A stretch of 64,000 nucleotides of DNA from a bacterium (GCA_023139105.1 JAGLOF010000064.1:1-64000); one strand, 5' to 3'. Numbered from the stretch's first letter, positions 26,290-36,463 are shown. A program made the numbers and translations. Notes: generated from the sequence alone by a model not told the origin.

Positions 26290-26904
26290 ATGGCAAAAAT
26301 ACGTCTGACAAAAAATGAGCTTAAAAAGCATAAAGATGATCTAAAGCGGTTTACCCGTTATCTGCCAACACTCGAATTGAAGAAGAAACAGCTTCTCATG
26401 GAGATACGCAAGATTCAAAATGAGATCAACAGGCTTCAGGAAGAGAACAGGCAGATGGAGGAACATATTTTTCCATGGGTAGGTGTTTTTGCTCAGGATG
26501 TTGATCTCGCCAGCCTCATTGTAATACAAGAGGTAAAAAAGGGCATCGGCAATATTGCCGGTATTGATATCCCCGTATTCGGTTCACTCACTTTTGATGA
26601 AGTCACTTATGATTTCATGGATACACCTTTGTGGGTGGATACGGGAATTGATGTTGTCAAGGAGCAGATTGAGCGGCGCGTACGCTGGGAAATTGCCGAA
26701 CGCCAACAGGAGATCATTCGTGAAGAGCTGCGCACCACAATTCAGCGCATAAAGCTCTTTGAAGAAGTGAAGATACCAGAGGCCAAGGAAGCTATCAGAA
26801 CTATTCAGATCTTTCTTGGTGATTTGCAGACTGCCAGTGTTGTACGTGGTAAGATTGCTAAAACTAAAATAATGAAGAAAAAGCAGGAGGCGCAGGCAGC
26901 ATGA
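26290..26904 (+). CDS. atpD: V-type ATPase subunit D
   Basis: A 204-residue central rotor shaft subunit made of two long helices (about 1-60 and 120-200) that pack as a coiled coil, with the conserved LTKNELKKHKDDLKR start and a K/R-rich end. It would transmit rotation between head and membrane ring. No gene for the partner subunit F is seen in this operon. It overlaps subunit I by four bases. Confidence 0.92.
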   Translation: MAKIRLTKNELKKHKDDLKRFTRYLPTLELKKKQLLMEIRKIQNEINRLQEENRQMEEHIFPWVGVFAQDVDLASLIVIQEVKKGIGNIAGIDIPVFGSLTFDEVTYDFMDTPLWVDTGIDVVKEQIERRVRWEIAERQQEIIREELRTTIQRIKLFEEVKIPEAKEAIRTIQIFLGDLQTASVVRGKIAKTKIMKKKQEAQAA

Positions 26905-28655
26905 TAGTACCAATGCTTAAAAGCACACTTCTGCTGAGTGCTAAAGATAAAAAATGCGCACTCAAGACATTACGACGTTTGGGTGTTGTTCATGTTGAGC
27001 ATATGACTCCACCTCAATCAGAGGATATCGATAAATTACTCGGTGCCATTGCCGGTGCTGAAAAAACGTTGATCCTTCTGGAAGAGACAGTTGTAGATAA
27101 AGCTGTGGATACAGGTGGTAAAGAAGCTGTTGAAAATTTGCTTGAACTCAACAGAGAGTGTGTGGCTCTGCGGGCTGAACTACAGGAAAAACTTGACACT
27201 CGCACATGGTTTGATATCTGGGGTGATGTATCGTTGGCCGATATTGAACTACTTGAAACCTCTAAGGTATATATTCGCCTCTATAGAACAGATCGCAAGA
27301 CTCTGGAAAAAGTTGGTAGAGATCATAGCGTAGTTGTACTTGCTGAAGAAAAGGGTACTGTCTATGCCGTTTTATTGGCACGTTCCCGGGATGAACGTCT
27401 TGATCTGCCAGAGGAGATAATGCCGGTTGTTGAAGTGGCTGATATCGATAGAGACATAATCGATATTGAAGTCAGGCTTACTGAAATTGACGGGCAGTGG
27501 CAGCATGCTGCCCAGCATAGATCTGCCATTGATATATATCTGGTTGGACTCCGCAAGGATCTGGAGTACTCTAATGTGCTGGCCGGAATGGGGCATGTGG
27601 AAGGCATCGTTATTCTTACAGGTTACTGCCCTGAGGAATCAACGGATGCTGTGAGATCGGCAGCGGATGCTGAAGGCTGGGGTTATGTTTTTGAAACACC
27701 TGATGATCCCATGTTTGTTCCCACTTTATTGAAGAATAGTAAGCCTGTTCGCATTATTGAACCGTTGTTCAAATTTATGGGTACGCTTCCCGGTTATCAT
27801 GAAGTTGATGTCAGCCTGGTATTCCTTATCTTTTTCAGCCTTTTTTATGCAATGATCATCGGTGATGGCGGTTACGGTCTTATCTTCCTTGGCGGCACGA
27901 TATTCGCCCGTATGAAGAACCGTAAGGCACCGATTGAACCGTTTGCGCTTTTCTTTGTACTCAGCATTGCCACTATTGTCTGGGGCACTATAACCGGTAC
28001 ATGGTTTGGTTCCAGAGCAATTGTCGAAAATACACCATTAAAGAACCTGGTGATTGAAAATATGTTCAGTTTCAACAATTCGACTGAATCAATCAATTTT
28101 ATGATGAAATTTTCATTTATTCTGGGCTTGATCCATCTTGTTATTGGAAGGTGTATGGCGTTTTTCGTCCAGCTTCCTTCAATTAAGGCAATTGCCCAAC
28201 TGGGTTGGGCGATGATTGTTGTGGGTATTTATTTCATTGTAGGTTTATTTGTTCTATCAGAGCCGCTTCCACAGATTGCTATGCCCCTTATTTTGATCGG
28301 TTTAGTGATAGTTGGAATTTTTACTAATTTTCAAAAGAATCCTTTAAAGCTTCTTGGCTCTTTTGTCGGGACAATTCTCAATTCGATATTAGGCGTGATT
28401 AGTAGTTTTTCTGATGTGGTTTCGTATATCAGATTGTTTGCTGTGGGTATTGCAAGTGTTACAGTTGCATCAAGTTTCAATGACATGGCAAATGGATTAT
28501 TTGCACCTCTTGTACTTTTAATTGGGCATACTCTTAATGTTGTACTTGGTTTAATGTCTGTAATGGTGCATGGTGTACGGTTAAATATGCTGGAATTTTC
28601 TGGGCACTTGGGACAGGAATGGACTGGCAAAGATTATGAACCATTTAAAGAGTAG
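26901..28655 (+). CDS. atpI: V-type ATPase subunit I (subunit a)
   Basis: A 584-residue membrane stator subunit. The N-terminal half (about 1-300) is cytoplasmic and helical. The C-terminal half has about seven membrane segments beginning near DVSLVFLIFFSLFYAMIIGD. SYIRLFAVGIAS carries the arginine essential for ion translocation against the K ring. The protein is shorter than eukaryotic subunit a but normal for bacterial operons of this type. Confidence 0.95.
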   Translation: MIVPMLKSTLLLSAKDKKCALKTLRRLGVVHVEHMTPPQSEDIDKLLGAIAGAEKTLILLEETVVDKAVDTGGKEAVENLLELNRECVALRAELQEKLDTRTWFDIWGDVSLADIELLETSKVYIRLYRTDRKTLEKVGRDHSVVVLAEEKGTVYAVLLARSRDERLDLPEEIMPVVEVADIDRDIIDIEVRLTEIDGQWQHAAQHRSAIDIYLVGLRKDLEYSNVLAGMGHVEGIVILTGYCPEESTDAVRSAADAEGWGYVFETPDDPMFVPTLLKNSKPVRIIEPLFKFMGTLPGYHEVDVSLVFLIFFSLFYAMIIGDGGYGLIFLGGTIFARMKNRKAPIEPFALFFVLSIATIVWGTITGTWFGSRAIVENTPLKNLVIENMFSFNNSTESINFMMKFSFILGLIHLVIGRCMAFFVQLPSIKAIAQLGWAMIVVGIYFIVGLFVLSEPLPQIAMPLILIGLVIVGIFTNFQKNPLKLLGSFVGTILNSILGVISSFSDVVSYIRLFAVGIASVTVASSFNDMANGLFAPLVLLIGHTLNVVLGLMSVMVHGVRLNMLEFSGHLGQEWTGKDYEPFKE

Positions 28656-28703
28656 TTTAAATATCTAAAATTTTTGATCGACTAAACTGAAAGGAAGATC
28701 ATT

Positions 28704-29138
28704 ATGACTCAATTAGGCGACATGAATCTGTCTCTGGTAATCGCTGCCATTGGTTCGGCTTTGGGTACCGGTGCTGCCGGTATGGCTGCCATTGGTGCTT
28801 GGAAAAGAGCATTTATGCAAAATAAAAATGCCCCCTTTCTCCTTGCTGTTTTTGTAGGTGCACCTCTTTCTCAGGTAGTTTATGGTTTTATCCTTCGTGA
28901 TAAAATCCTTAATGCAAATTGGGAAGGCGTCTCCATGGGTTGGCCAATATTAATAGGTGGTGTTGCCGGTTTGGCTATTGCATTATCTGCCTATATGCAG
29001 GGGAAAGCCGGTGCTAAAGCATCTGATGCTTATGCCGAAACCGGTAAAGGTTTTGTTAATTATATTATGGTTGTTGGTGTTATTGAAACAGTAGCTCTGT
29101 TTGTGATGATTTTTGCCATGATTGCTCTGCCTAAATAG
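28704..29138 (+). CDS. atpK: V-type ATPase membrane ring subunit K
   Basis: A 144-residue proteolipid with four membrane segments, a duplicated hairpin. The ion-binding glutamate is Glu128 (VIETVAL). The Na+ ligand positions of Enterococcus hirae NtpK (Thr64, Gln65, Gln110, Glu139) correspond to Ser56, Gln57, Gln99 and Glu128 here, in APLSQVVYG and YMQGKAGA. This predicts sodium coupling. GGAAG lies before the ATG, and a strong terminator follows the gene. Confidence 0.94.
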   Translation: MTQLGDMNLSLVIAAIGSALGTGAAGMAAIGAWKRAFMQNKNAPFLLAVFVGAPLSQVVYGFILRDKILNANWEGVSMGWPILIGGVAGLAIALSAYMQGKAGAKASDAYAETGKGFVNYIMVVGVIETVALFVMIFAMIALPK

Positions 29139-29209
29139 GCAATGATCGAATCCACTTTGTGGTAAAAATGCCGTTTTACGGATAAGCTGAATATTTTTAA
29201 TAAGTTTAT

Positions 29210-29256
29210 ACCCGATGTGAACATTTATTGATGTTCACATCGGGTGTTTTTATTTT
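29210..29256 (+). terminator. Strong terminator of the V-ATPase operon
   Basis: A perfect 15-bp stem (29210-29224 with 29231-29245; ACCCGATGTGAACAT) around a 6-base loop, followed by GTTTTTATTTT. Confidence 0.92.
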
Positions 29257-29443
29257 AAGAGGATAAATCCATTTAAATCCTGTCACAGATTATCATAGAT
29301 ACGCACGGATAGGAAATTAAAAATGAAAGAAGAACATGAGCATTGCCCACGAAAAAGAGCCAGAGCATGGCACACGGATGACACAGATTACACGGATAAG
29401 AACGGATCTATATAGATTTTTATTGAAATAAAAAAATGTGTCT

Positions 29444-29466
29444 CCCCGGTAATCTTTTGGCCGGGG
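29444..29466 (+). repeat. CCCCGG hairpin followed by GTCTA
   Basis: CCCCGG (29444-29449) pairs with CCGGGG (29461-29466) and is followed by TCTA. The right arm and flank match those of the nested hairpin at 4982-5024, suggesting a small dispersed repeat. Confidence 0.45.
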
Positions 29467-29497
29467 TCTATAAAATATTGTAAAAAATATTTTTCCC

Positions 29498-29526
29498 TTG
29501 AATTTATGGAACTATTTTTGCATACT
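29498..29526 (+). promoter_or_regulatory. Promoter-like pair for the TPR/Exb cluster
   Basis: TTGAAT (29498-29503) and CATACT (29521-29526) are 17 bases apart, 122 bases before the first TPR gene. Matches are moderate. Confidence 0.4.
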
Positions 29527-29648
29527 GTCCAGTTCTCTATAAAAGTGACCGTTTTTTCGTATTTTCAGGTCATTATTTGCCGGATTGGTAAGCTTTCGGG
29601 CAGTTATTCGGCATGGTTTTTTTATATTTTAATGTAAATGGGATTTAT

Positions 29649-32171
29649 ATGGTGCTTCAGTTACATAAAAATAATTTCAGAAAAACAATACTAGGTGTTT
29701 TAGCAGGCTTCTTTTTTTTACCAATGTGTGTCTATGGTCAAACTGCTCCCGAGGGACTGCCCGATACCGCAGATAGATATTATATGCAGATGAAGAAAGA
29801 GGAGTTTCTTTTTAACCTGCTCCCCAAAGAGAAGTTTTTACTCTTTCTGGTTCAGAACGTATCCGCCGAAATGGATAAACGTAAAGCTGAAGGTGGTAAT
29901 CTTGAGGCTTTGGGTATTAATGAACTGACAACACCGGAAGACAAAAAAATTCAAGAGTATCGTGATGAATTAAATCAGACACTTGATTTAATGGATGAAA
30001 TAGCACGCCTGGAACGGGTGGCAAAACAGAGAGTTGACATTGAAACTTTAGAGGCATTGTCACTGCTTAAAACCCGTGTTAGAGAAATATTGGAATTAAA
30101 CAACCCTGGTGTGGATATCCCGGAAACGTCAAGTACTACTACAATTGAAAGTGATTCACCAATAGTGGATGAGCCTACACCGCTGTCAGATGAAGTGTTA
30201 AATGATATCTATGAACAATGGCGGTTAAATCGTATTCTTCAATATAAAATGAAGCATACCCAATATGAGTTTTTAAGGTTGCGCCTTCTGCGTACTGCAA
30301 ACCCAAGGCAGCAGGAACGAATGTTCAGAAGGGCACTGAAGAAGGCATTGGAAATATATTCATCGGGTGATTTGGAATTTTCCAGAATTGTATTAAGTGA
30401 TTTGATTACTGTATATAATGATGGCCGCCTTTTGGATGATGTGAAATATTTTGTAGCTGAAGCAGCATACGGTTTGAATAGGCTTGATGAGGCATTGGCG
30501 GGATATCAGCGCATTGAGAACGATCACCCGCAATCCGAATATGCTGCAAGAGGATTGGTAAAACAGATATATATCAAATACATATATAGCAAATATAATA
30601 GTATACCCCCTCTTTACAATCGTCTGTTATTACAACGATCATTATTGAGTGAAGAGGACTATGGCCGTGTATCTTATCTCGTTGGATATACCCATTTCAG
30701 AACAGGGGAATACGTAGAGAGCATGAGTGCCTTGGCTAATGTGCCTGCCGGTACAGGTTATTTTTATCCTTCTATATATCTTTCAGCAGCATGTTATACC
30801 AATATGGGTAAAGATGATCTGGCAATTCCCATATATGAAAGACTAGTCAATGAAAATACCGCTGTTGCAACTTCACCGGTATTGATCCAGATTCAGAATA
30901 ATTCTCTTTTAAAACTGGGCCTGATCTATTATGAAAAAGGCAGCAATGAGAAAGCAATTTCATGTTTTAACAGAGTCTCAGCTTCTTCTAATCAATATGA
31001 TCTCAATTTAATGGCCAGGGCATGGAGCGCATATAAATCAGGCAGACCGGGAGAAGCACTAAGGGATGTTGAGGCTGTGTTGGAATCATCTGTTTTATCC
31101 GGTTATATGTATGAGGCCAAAGTACTTGCTGCAAGTTCCAAAGAACTCTTAGGACAATCTGGAGCTGCAATTGATGATCTGAAATCAGTAGTGCTGGCAA
31201 AGCATGGTGATACAGACGACAAATTAAATGAGAATAAGCGTATAGGGTCAGGAGTCACTGATTTTGAAAAATCGCAGCAGTCTGCACTTACACAGCGAAA
31301 TAAGAAGATTTTTGATGAATTGGAACATATAAGGAAGTTTTTTCAATTGGCACCCGGTGGAGATTCGGAACTCTCCGGACAGCGTCAATTTGATAGAGAG
31401 AGACGTATGCTTGAAGGTCAGGTCAGTGGCTTAGATAAACTGGAGCGTGAAGCCAGGCAGCGTGGAAATCAGGCTGCATTGAACAGGATTCGTCAACTGC
31501 GCAGTAATGCTTTGGAGGCACTGGGCGACCATGAAGGCAAATTTGCCTTTACTCCTGATGATCCAATGCTGGATCCCCTGATTCAACGACTTGGTTTAGA
31601 TGAATATTTCAGGTATATGTTCAGATCTTTATTGACTGAAACTATGAGAGAGAAGGAAGCAACACTCTCTGAGCTGGTTCAAACAGAGGCCATCTTAAAT
31701 CAAGCAAAGAATACAGATAATTTTGATGCAACCCTTGATGCTGAAATTAGAAAAGAAGAATTGAATGATTATTATGCCAGACTGAATCAATATGAAGTCT
31801 GGCTACGCGAAAATACACCTGAGGAATTGAGTGTTGACCTTGATAGATGGGCTTCTTTTTCAGGTTATGGCATCTCTGCAATTAATTTCAACCGGATCAA
31901 AGAGATTGAAAACAGGATGTTACATGTCAGTCGTGTTATCAATACAATGGACAGGATCTTTATTGAGAAACGCAGATCTCTGGATCTACGGATCAGGGGA
32001 TTACTGGATGATGTTGCCGTCATAGAGAAAGAGATGCAACGGGAGGCTGATCAGCGCACACGCAGCAGGCAGGATAAATTTTTTAAGACTGATTATTTTG
32101 ACCCGAAACGCAAAGAGTCTGCCATAGAAAAAATGGATGTTAAAACCCTCCGTAAGAAGGGAGGGGAATAA
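29649..32171 (+). CDS. Periplasmic TPR / coiled-coil protein, first gene of the TPR-TolQR-AgmX cluster
   Basis: An 840-residue secreted protein with a signal peptide ending near VYGQ (about 30). The middle (about 200-530) holds helical repeat pairs of TPR type, for example DEALAGYQRIENDHPQSEYAARGLV and EKAISCFNRV. The C-terminal third is charged and coiled-coil-prone. No enzyme domain is seen. In myxobacterial Glt systems periplasmic TPR proteins accompany TolQ/TolR motors, which is why I group it with the downstream genes. An earlier ATG at 29613 is possible; 29649 gives a better signal peptide. Its stop overlaps the next start by one base. Confidence 0.75.
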   Translation: MVLQLHKNNFRKTILGVLAGFFFLPMCVYGQTAPEGLPDTADRYYMQMKKEEFLFNLLPKEKFLLFLVQNVSAEMDKRKAEGGNLEALGINELTTPEDKKIQEYRDELNQTLDLMDEIARLERVAKQRVDIETLEALSLLKTRVREILELNNPGVDIPETSSTTTIESDSPIVDEPTPLSDEVLNDIYEQWRLNRILQYKMKHTQYEFLRLRLLRTANPRQQERMFRRALKKALEIYSSGDLEFSRIVLSDLITVYNDGRLLDDVKYFVAEAAYGLNRLDEALAGYQRIENDHPQSEYAARGLVKQIYIKYIYSKYNSIPPLYNRLLLQRSLLSEEDYGRVSYLVGYTHFRTGEYVESMSALANVPAGTGYFYPSIYLSAACYTNMGKDDLAIPIYERLVNENTAVATSPVLIQIQNNSLLKLGLIYYEKGSNEKAISCFNRVSASSNQYDLNLMARAWSAYKSGRPGEALRDVEAVLESSVLSGYMYEAKVLAASSKELLGQSGAAIDDLKSVVLAKHGDTDDKLNENKRIGSGVTDFEKSQQSALTQRNKKIFDELEHIRKFFQLAPGGDSELSGQRQFDRERRMLEGQVSGLDKLEREARQRGNQAALNRIRQLRSNALEALGDHEGKFAFTPDDPMLDPLIQRLGLDEYFRYMFRSLLTETMREKEATLSELVQTEAILNQAKNTDNFDATLDAEIRKEELNDYYARLNQYEVWLRENTPEELSVDLDRWASFSGYGISAINFNRIKEIENRMLHVSRVINTMDRIFIEKRRSLDLRIRGLLDDVAVIEKEMQREADQRTRSRQDKFFKTDYFDPKRKESAIEKMDVKTLRKKGGE

Positions 32172-35100
32172 TGAGTTCTTTTATCACCAGGATACAGTCT
32201 TTTTGTTTTCTGGCAGCTCTTGCTGTTTCATCGCAAACTTCCTTCTCACAGGAAGCAATCATTGACTCGTCATTTAATATGCTCACTCTGCCAGAGTTGC
32301 AAAATTATAGAATCTATTATGTAGATGAACTGGAAGCACTACAGCAGGAAAAAACTGATCTGATTAAACGTGGCATTGAGGATGGCGAACGACTGTTGCG
32401 GTTAAATCCGGATCCACAGATGATAGATGAAATTTATATTCGTCTGGCTGATTTATATTACTATCAAGATAAGGACAGGTTTTTTGATAGTATGGACGCT
32501 TATGATATAGAGCTGGAAAATGGTAATACATCTGCACCTGAACCGCATTTCGACTGTAATAGATCTTTATCAGTCTACCAGAAAATTATCGATGAATTCC
32601 CTGAGAGCGATCTGGTTGATGACGCTACTTATAATAAGGCTTTTCTCTATGAAGAGCTGGGCCAGCATCAACGCGCCAATCTTATTTACGGATATTTAAT
32701 TGAGGCTTATCCGCAGTCTCCATTTATTCCCGAAGCTCATATGCGGCTTGGTGAATTTTATTTTAATCCTCCTCGAAACCAATTGGACAAGGCAATAGAG
32801 CAATATAAAAAAATTCTACCTTTTACATCAAATCCTCGTTATAGTGAGGCCCTGTACAAACTTGGCTGGAGCTATTACAGATTAAGTCAGTATCCGGCAG
32901 CCATCAGTTACTTCACAACATTGATCGAAGATATTGATGTGACAAGCCGTTATGATAACGATCTTGCATTGCAACGAGTAAATTTACGTGATGAGGCTAT
33001 AGAGTATATTGCTATAAGTTTTCATGATTTTGGTGGTGAGTCCAAGGCACTTGAATACTTGAATCGTATAGACGCTCCATTATGGGGTGCTGATGTTCTG
33101 CTGGTTCTGGGTGATGTATACAAAGAGCAGAAAGAAGAATATAATAAGGCTATCAGAGCTTATGAGACATTTCTTGAGTATGCGCCATTGTCTATCTCTG
33201 CTGCTAAAGTGCAAAAATTTATTGTTGATTGTCATATGGCATTGGATCAAGATGTTAAGGCCATTGAGGCCCGACATTCTTTGTTCAACCATTACCGGAA
33301 AGATGGGGATTGGTGGCTGGCGGTAGATAATGATAAGGCACATATTAAGGCTTACGAACTTTCAGAGCGAGCAATGCGTGATAATATTCATGCCTTGATT
33401 CGCCGAGCCAGAGACGCTGATAACACTGCATTATATGAGAGAGCCGTTGACTGGGCCGAAGAGTATTTAAAGGCATTTCCGGAAAATCAATACGCTTATA
33501 TGATTCGATGGAATCGTGCATTGATTCTTGATACCGAGCTCGGGCGTTTCCGTGATGCCCTTGAAGAATATTTAACAATAAGTTTAGTTTATAACACAGC
33601 TGATTTCGGGAGATTTGCCAGAGAAAAAGGTTTGGCTACTGTTCAGGATGCTGCAGAGAATGCAATTGTTGCTGCTGACTCACTTTATCAATCAGAGCGT
33701 AAAAACGGAAGTGTGGCTTCTGTAGGTAATGAGGTGGATAAGGTTGAAATGCCTTTATCAACAGCGGAAAACTATCTTGTGCTGGCTTATGATAACTATA
33801 TTAAATTATATCCTTTTGATGAAAAAACGCCAACTATTCTTGCCAATGCCGGAGCATTATATTATACACATAACAGTTTTGACAAGGCTTTACAATATTT
33901 TAAAACGTTGGTAAAATATTTCCCTGAAAGTAATCAGATTCACCAGGTGCAATACTCAATTTTAGAGAGTTATTTTGGAAGGCAGGATTATGCAAGTGCG
34001 GAACTTCTTGCCAGGCGTATAGCAGATAGCAATGTAGATGATGAAATTAAAAGTAAAGCACGCCAACGATGGGCAGAAGCGATATTCTTCAAGGCACAAA
34101 TACTGGCAGAAAAGGGTGAAGCTCTTAAAGCCGCAAGGGAATTTTATCGTGTAGCACTGGAAGTGCCCGATGTAAAGTTTGCCGATCGTGCACTGTTTAA
34201 TGCAGGCCAACAGTTTGAGAAAGCAAATGAACTAGCCAATGCAGCTCAGGCCTATGAGTATTTAAGGTTGACATATGCTTCGTCGTCCCTTGTTTCGGAT
34301 GCTGTAAATAATTTGGCATATGATTACGGCAAGCTGGGTAATTCCGCTAAAGCTGCTCAAAGATATGAGATGAGCGCAGCAATGGCAGAAGATAGCCTGG
34401 TGGCCAGAGACGCTTTATACAATGCTTATGTATATGCCGGCAAAGCCGGTAATAGTGTTCAAGCTGCTGAAATTGCCAGAAAGTATGCAGAAAAATATCC
34501 TCAATCTAAAGATTCGCCAGGACTGTTATTTCATGCAGCTATTCTTAAAATTGGGGGTAGCAATCCTGCTGATGGTATTGCTTTATTGCAACAATTTCCC
34601 CGGTGTTATCCGGATTCGTCATTGGCAGTAGAGGCATTGTGGCGCATAGGCAAGTATAATGAGGATGCTGGTGCTGTGGTAGCAGCTGGTAGATTTTATG
34701 ACCAGGCAGCAGTTCATCACTATAATTTAGTGGAACGCCAGTTAACGGGCGATGAATATCATGCTGCAGATGCTCTGTTCCGGGCCAGTAGTTTCAGGCA
34801 ACAAGAGTATATGGATATTACATTCAGGCAGCCCGAATCTGTTCTGGAGCAGGATGTACGGAAAGCCCTTGCGTTGAAAAAAATATTATTGGATGATTAT
34901 TCAAAAATTGCTGCATTTGGAACATCTCATTTTCCGGAGACAGCTTATCGTCTTGGAGAAGTTGTTGAGCGATTTGGCAGAGCATGGGAATCACAGGCCC
35001 TGCCGCTATTAAGTGCTGCCGAGAGAGCCGTAAAGAGAAAATCCATAGGTGACAGAGCTGCAGAATTTTATGGTGAAGCAACATTGGTTTATAGAGGAGC

Positions 35101-36463
35101 AATAACTGCCCTGCGTAAAATTGAGACGGAACTTGCCTCATCCGATACAGCAACTACTGCCGATTCCTTAAGATCTCTGGCAACACTTTGGCGTGGACGT
35201 TCTGAAGCTAAAGTCTCTGAGATGTTATTTTGTCAGGCTGAGGTTCAGACAGATCCTATTCAGGGTATAATTGATGCACCATTACCCGCTGATTTAAATG
35301 TGATTTCCCGTTTGGAATATCGCAATCAATTATTGTTTCGCGCTGTTAAACCACAGATAGATGCGGCTGTATTGGCACATCAAAATAATATTTCGACTGC
35401 AGATACACTTGGATTGAATAATGTCTGGTCGGATTCATCCGGGACACAGATTGCAAAATTGGCAGGCATCTTGAGCCGGGGGTATTTTGCATTGAGTAAT
35501 GATGTCCTGTCGGCCTTCAATGAGCATGCCAGGAAGTACAGTCAGACAACATTGGAAGAGGCCGGATATGCCGATGAATCTATTATGACATCAATGATTT
35601 CATTGAATGAACTTTTTAAAACATATAGTAAAGCTTCCCTGTTGTTCGGGCAACAGGGATTGGAACTCATAGACAGAAGTAAGATTAATGGCCAGGCAAA
35701 CATTATAGTGTGCAGTATGCTGGCGCGTGAAACCAATGCTCTGGCCGATCGTCTTGATGAAGCTGTTAAAGTTTCTTCTATGCGACAGACAGTGGCGGAT
35801 TCATTATTTAAAATCGAATATAGTCCTTATTATGAAGAGGTATTGACTGTTGTTGAAGATAATGCCTATTATCTTAAGCAAAATATTAATGTACTTCTTG
35901 AGACGGCTTTCAATGTTTTAAATCAATCTCAAAAGGCCAGGGCTGATGCTGCCTGGATGGGCATAAGGCTTTTAAAACATGATAAAACTGCTTTGGAGCG
36001 TATTGATATACCTATTGACTCGATGTCTGTTGCAACTGATACTACATGGCAGCTCAGGATTGATAAGATTAATAATTGGACGACGGATATCTCAGCCGCA
36101 GGTTGGGCAAATCCAGGCATCGGCATGGGTAATCATATAATATGGTACAGGCAATCTCTAGATGCTGCATCCAGTGTGCCGAAGAGACTCTATATCAGAC
36201 AGCAGTTTGATGTGCCAGGTTATGTACTCTCCGCTGCGTTGAATATAAAAACAGGAATTGCGGAACATTGCTATATCAATGGCGTATCAATTTCGGTAAA
36301 TAACGCTGACAGCACCAGTACTGTCAAATTGAAATTAAAAACAGGTATAAATATGTTGGCATTTGAAGGTGCCGTAGAGGATATGAAAAATTTCTCTGCT
36401 GAAATAACTATCAAGTCAATTCCGTTGGTATCCGCTTCCAGGGGAGGTAAAACAATTGAATAG
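32171..36463 (+). CDS. Very large periplasmic TPR protein
   Basis: A 1430-residue secreted protein. The signal peptide ends near SFSQ (about 27). Most of it is TPR-like repeats in several arrays. Recognisable units include LVDDATYNKAFLYEELGQHQ, YSEALYKLGWSYYRL and SKARQRWAEAIFFKAQILAE. The last 150 residues look beta-rich (KRLYIRQQFDVPGYVLSAAL), perhaps a carbohydrate-binding-like or sandwich domain, though that is a guess. It is likely an adaptor linking the inner-membrane motor to the outer membrane. It overlaps both neighbours by one to eight bases, so translation is probably coupled. Confidence 0.75.
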   Translation: MSSFITRIQSFCFLAALAVSSQTSFSQEAIIDSSFNMLTLPELQNYRIYYVDELEALQQEKTDLIKRGIEDGERLLRLNPDPQMIDEIYIRLADLYYYQDKDRFFDSMDAYDIELENGNTSAPEPHFDCNRSLSVYQKIIDEFPESDLVDDATYNKAFLYEELGQHQRANLIYGYLIEAYPQSPFIPEAHMRLGEFYFNPPRNQLDKAIEQYKKILPFTSNPRYSEALYKLGWSYYRLSQYPAAISYFTTLIEDIDVTSRYDNDLALQRVNLRDEAIEYIAISFHDFGGESKALEYLNRIDAPLWGADVLLVLGDVYKEQKEEYNKAIRAYETFLEYAPLSISAAKVQKFIVDCHMALDQDVKAIEARHSLFNHYRKDGDWWLAVDNDKAHIKAYELSERAMRDNIHALIRRARDADNTALYERAVDWAEEYLKAFPENQYAYMIRWNRALILDTELGRFRDALEEYLTISLVYNTADFGRFAREKGLATVQDAAENAIVAADSLYQSERKNGSVASVGNEVDKVEMPLSTAENYLVLAYDNYIKLYPFDEKTPTILANAGALYYTHNSFDKALQYFKTLVKYFPESNQIHQVQYSILESYFGRQDYASAELLARRIADSNVDDEIKSKARQRWAEAIFFKAQILAEKGEALKAAREFYRVALEVPDVKFADRALFNAGQQFEKANELANAAQAYEYLRLTYASSSLVSDAVNNLAYDYGKLGNSAKAAQRYEMSAAMAEDSLVARDALYNAYVYAGKAGNSVQAAEIARKYAEKYPQSKDSPGLLFHAAILKIGGSNPADGIALLQQFPRCYPDSSLAVEALWRIGKYNEDAGAVVAAGRFYDQAAVHHYNLVERQLTGDEYHAADALFRASSFRQQEYMDITFRQPESVLEQDVRKALALKKILLDDYSKIAAFGTSHFPETAYRLGEVVERFGRAWESQALPLLSAAERAVKRKSIGDRAAEFYGEATLVYRGAITALRKIETELASSDTATTADSLRSLATLWRGRSEAKVSEMLFCQAEVQTDPIQGIIDAPLPADLNVISRLEYRNQLLFRAVKPQIDAAVLAHQNNISTADTLGLNNVWSDSSGTQIAKLAGILSRGYFALSNDVLSAFNEHARKYSQTTLEEAGYADESIMTSMISLNELFKTYSKASLLFGQQGLELIDRSKINGQANIIVCSMLARETNALADRLDEAVKVSSMRQTVADSLFKIEYSPYYEEVLTVVEDNAYYLKQNINVLLETAFNVLNQSQKARADAAWMGIRLLKHDKTALERIDIPIDSMSVATDTTWQLRIDKINNWTTDISAAGWANPGIGMGNHIIWYRQSLDAASSVPKRLYIRQQFDVPGYVLSAALNIKTGIAEHCYINGVSISVNNADSTSTVKLKLKTGINMLAFEGAVEDMKNFSAEITIKSIPLVSASRGGKTIE

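Larger units (their letters stand above)
29257..29648. other. Intergenic region with ACACGGAT repeats and a GC hairpin
   Basis: No gene is seen. Around 29379-29407 the unit ACACGGAT recurs with variations (ACACGGAT, ACACAGAT, ACACGGAT, AACGGAT), a degenerate repeat of about 11-12 bases seen in intergenic DNA of several phyla. A CCCCGG/CCGGGG hairpin lies at 29444-29466. A promoter-like pair lies at 29498-29526. Confidence 0.6.

Noticed and set aside
29140-29640. Pseudogene or small RNA gene in the region after the V-ATPase
   Set aside because: Only degenerate ACACGGAT repeats and one hairpin are present; no interrupted homologous coding sequence was recognised.
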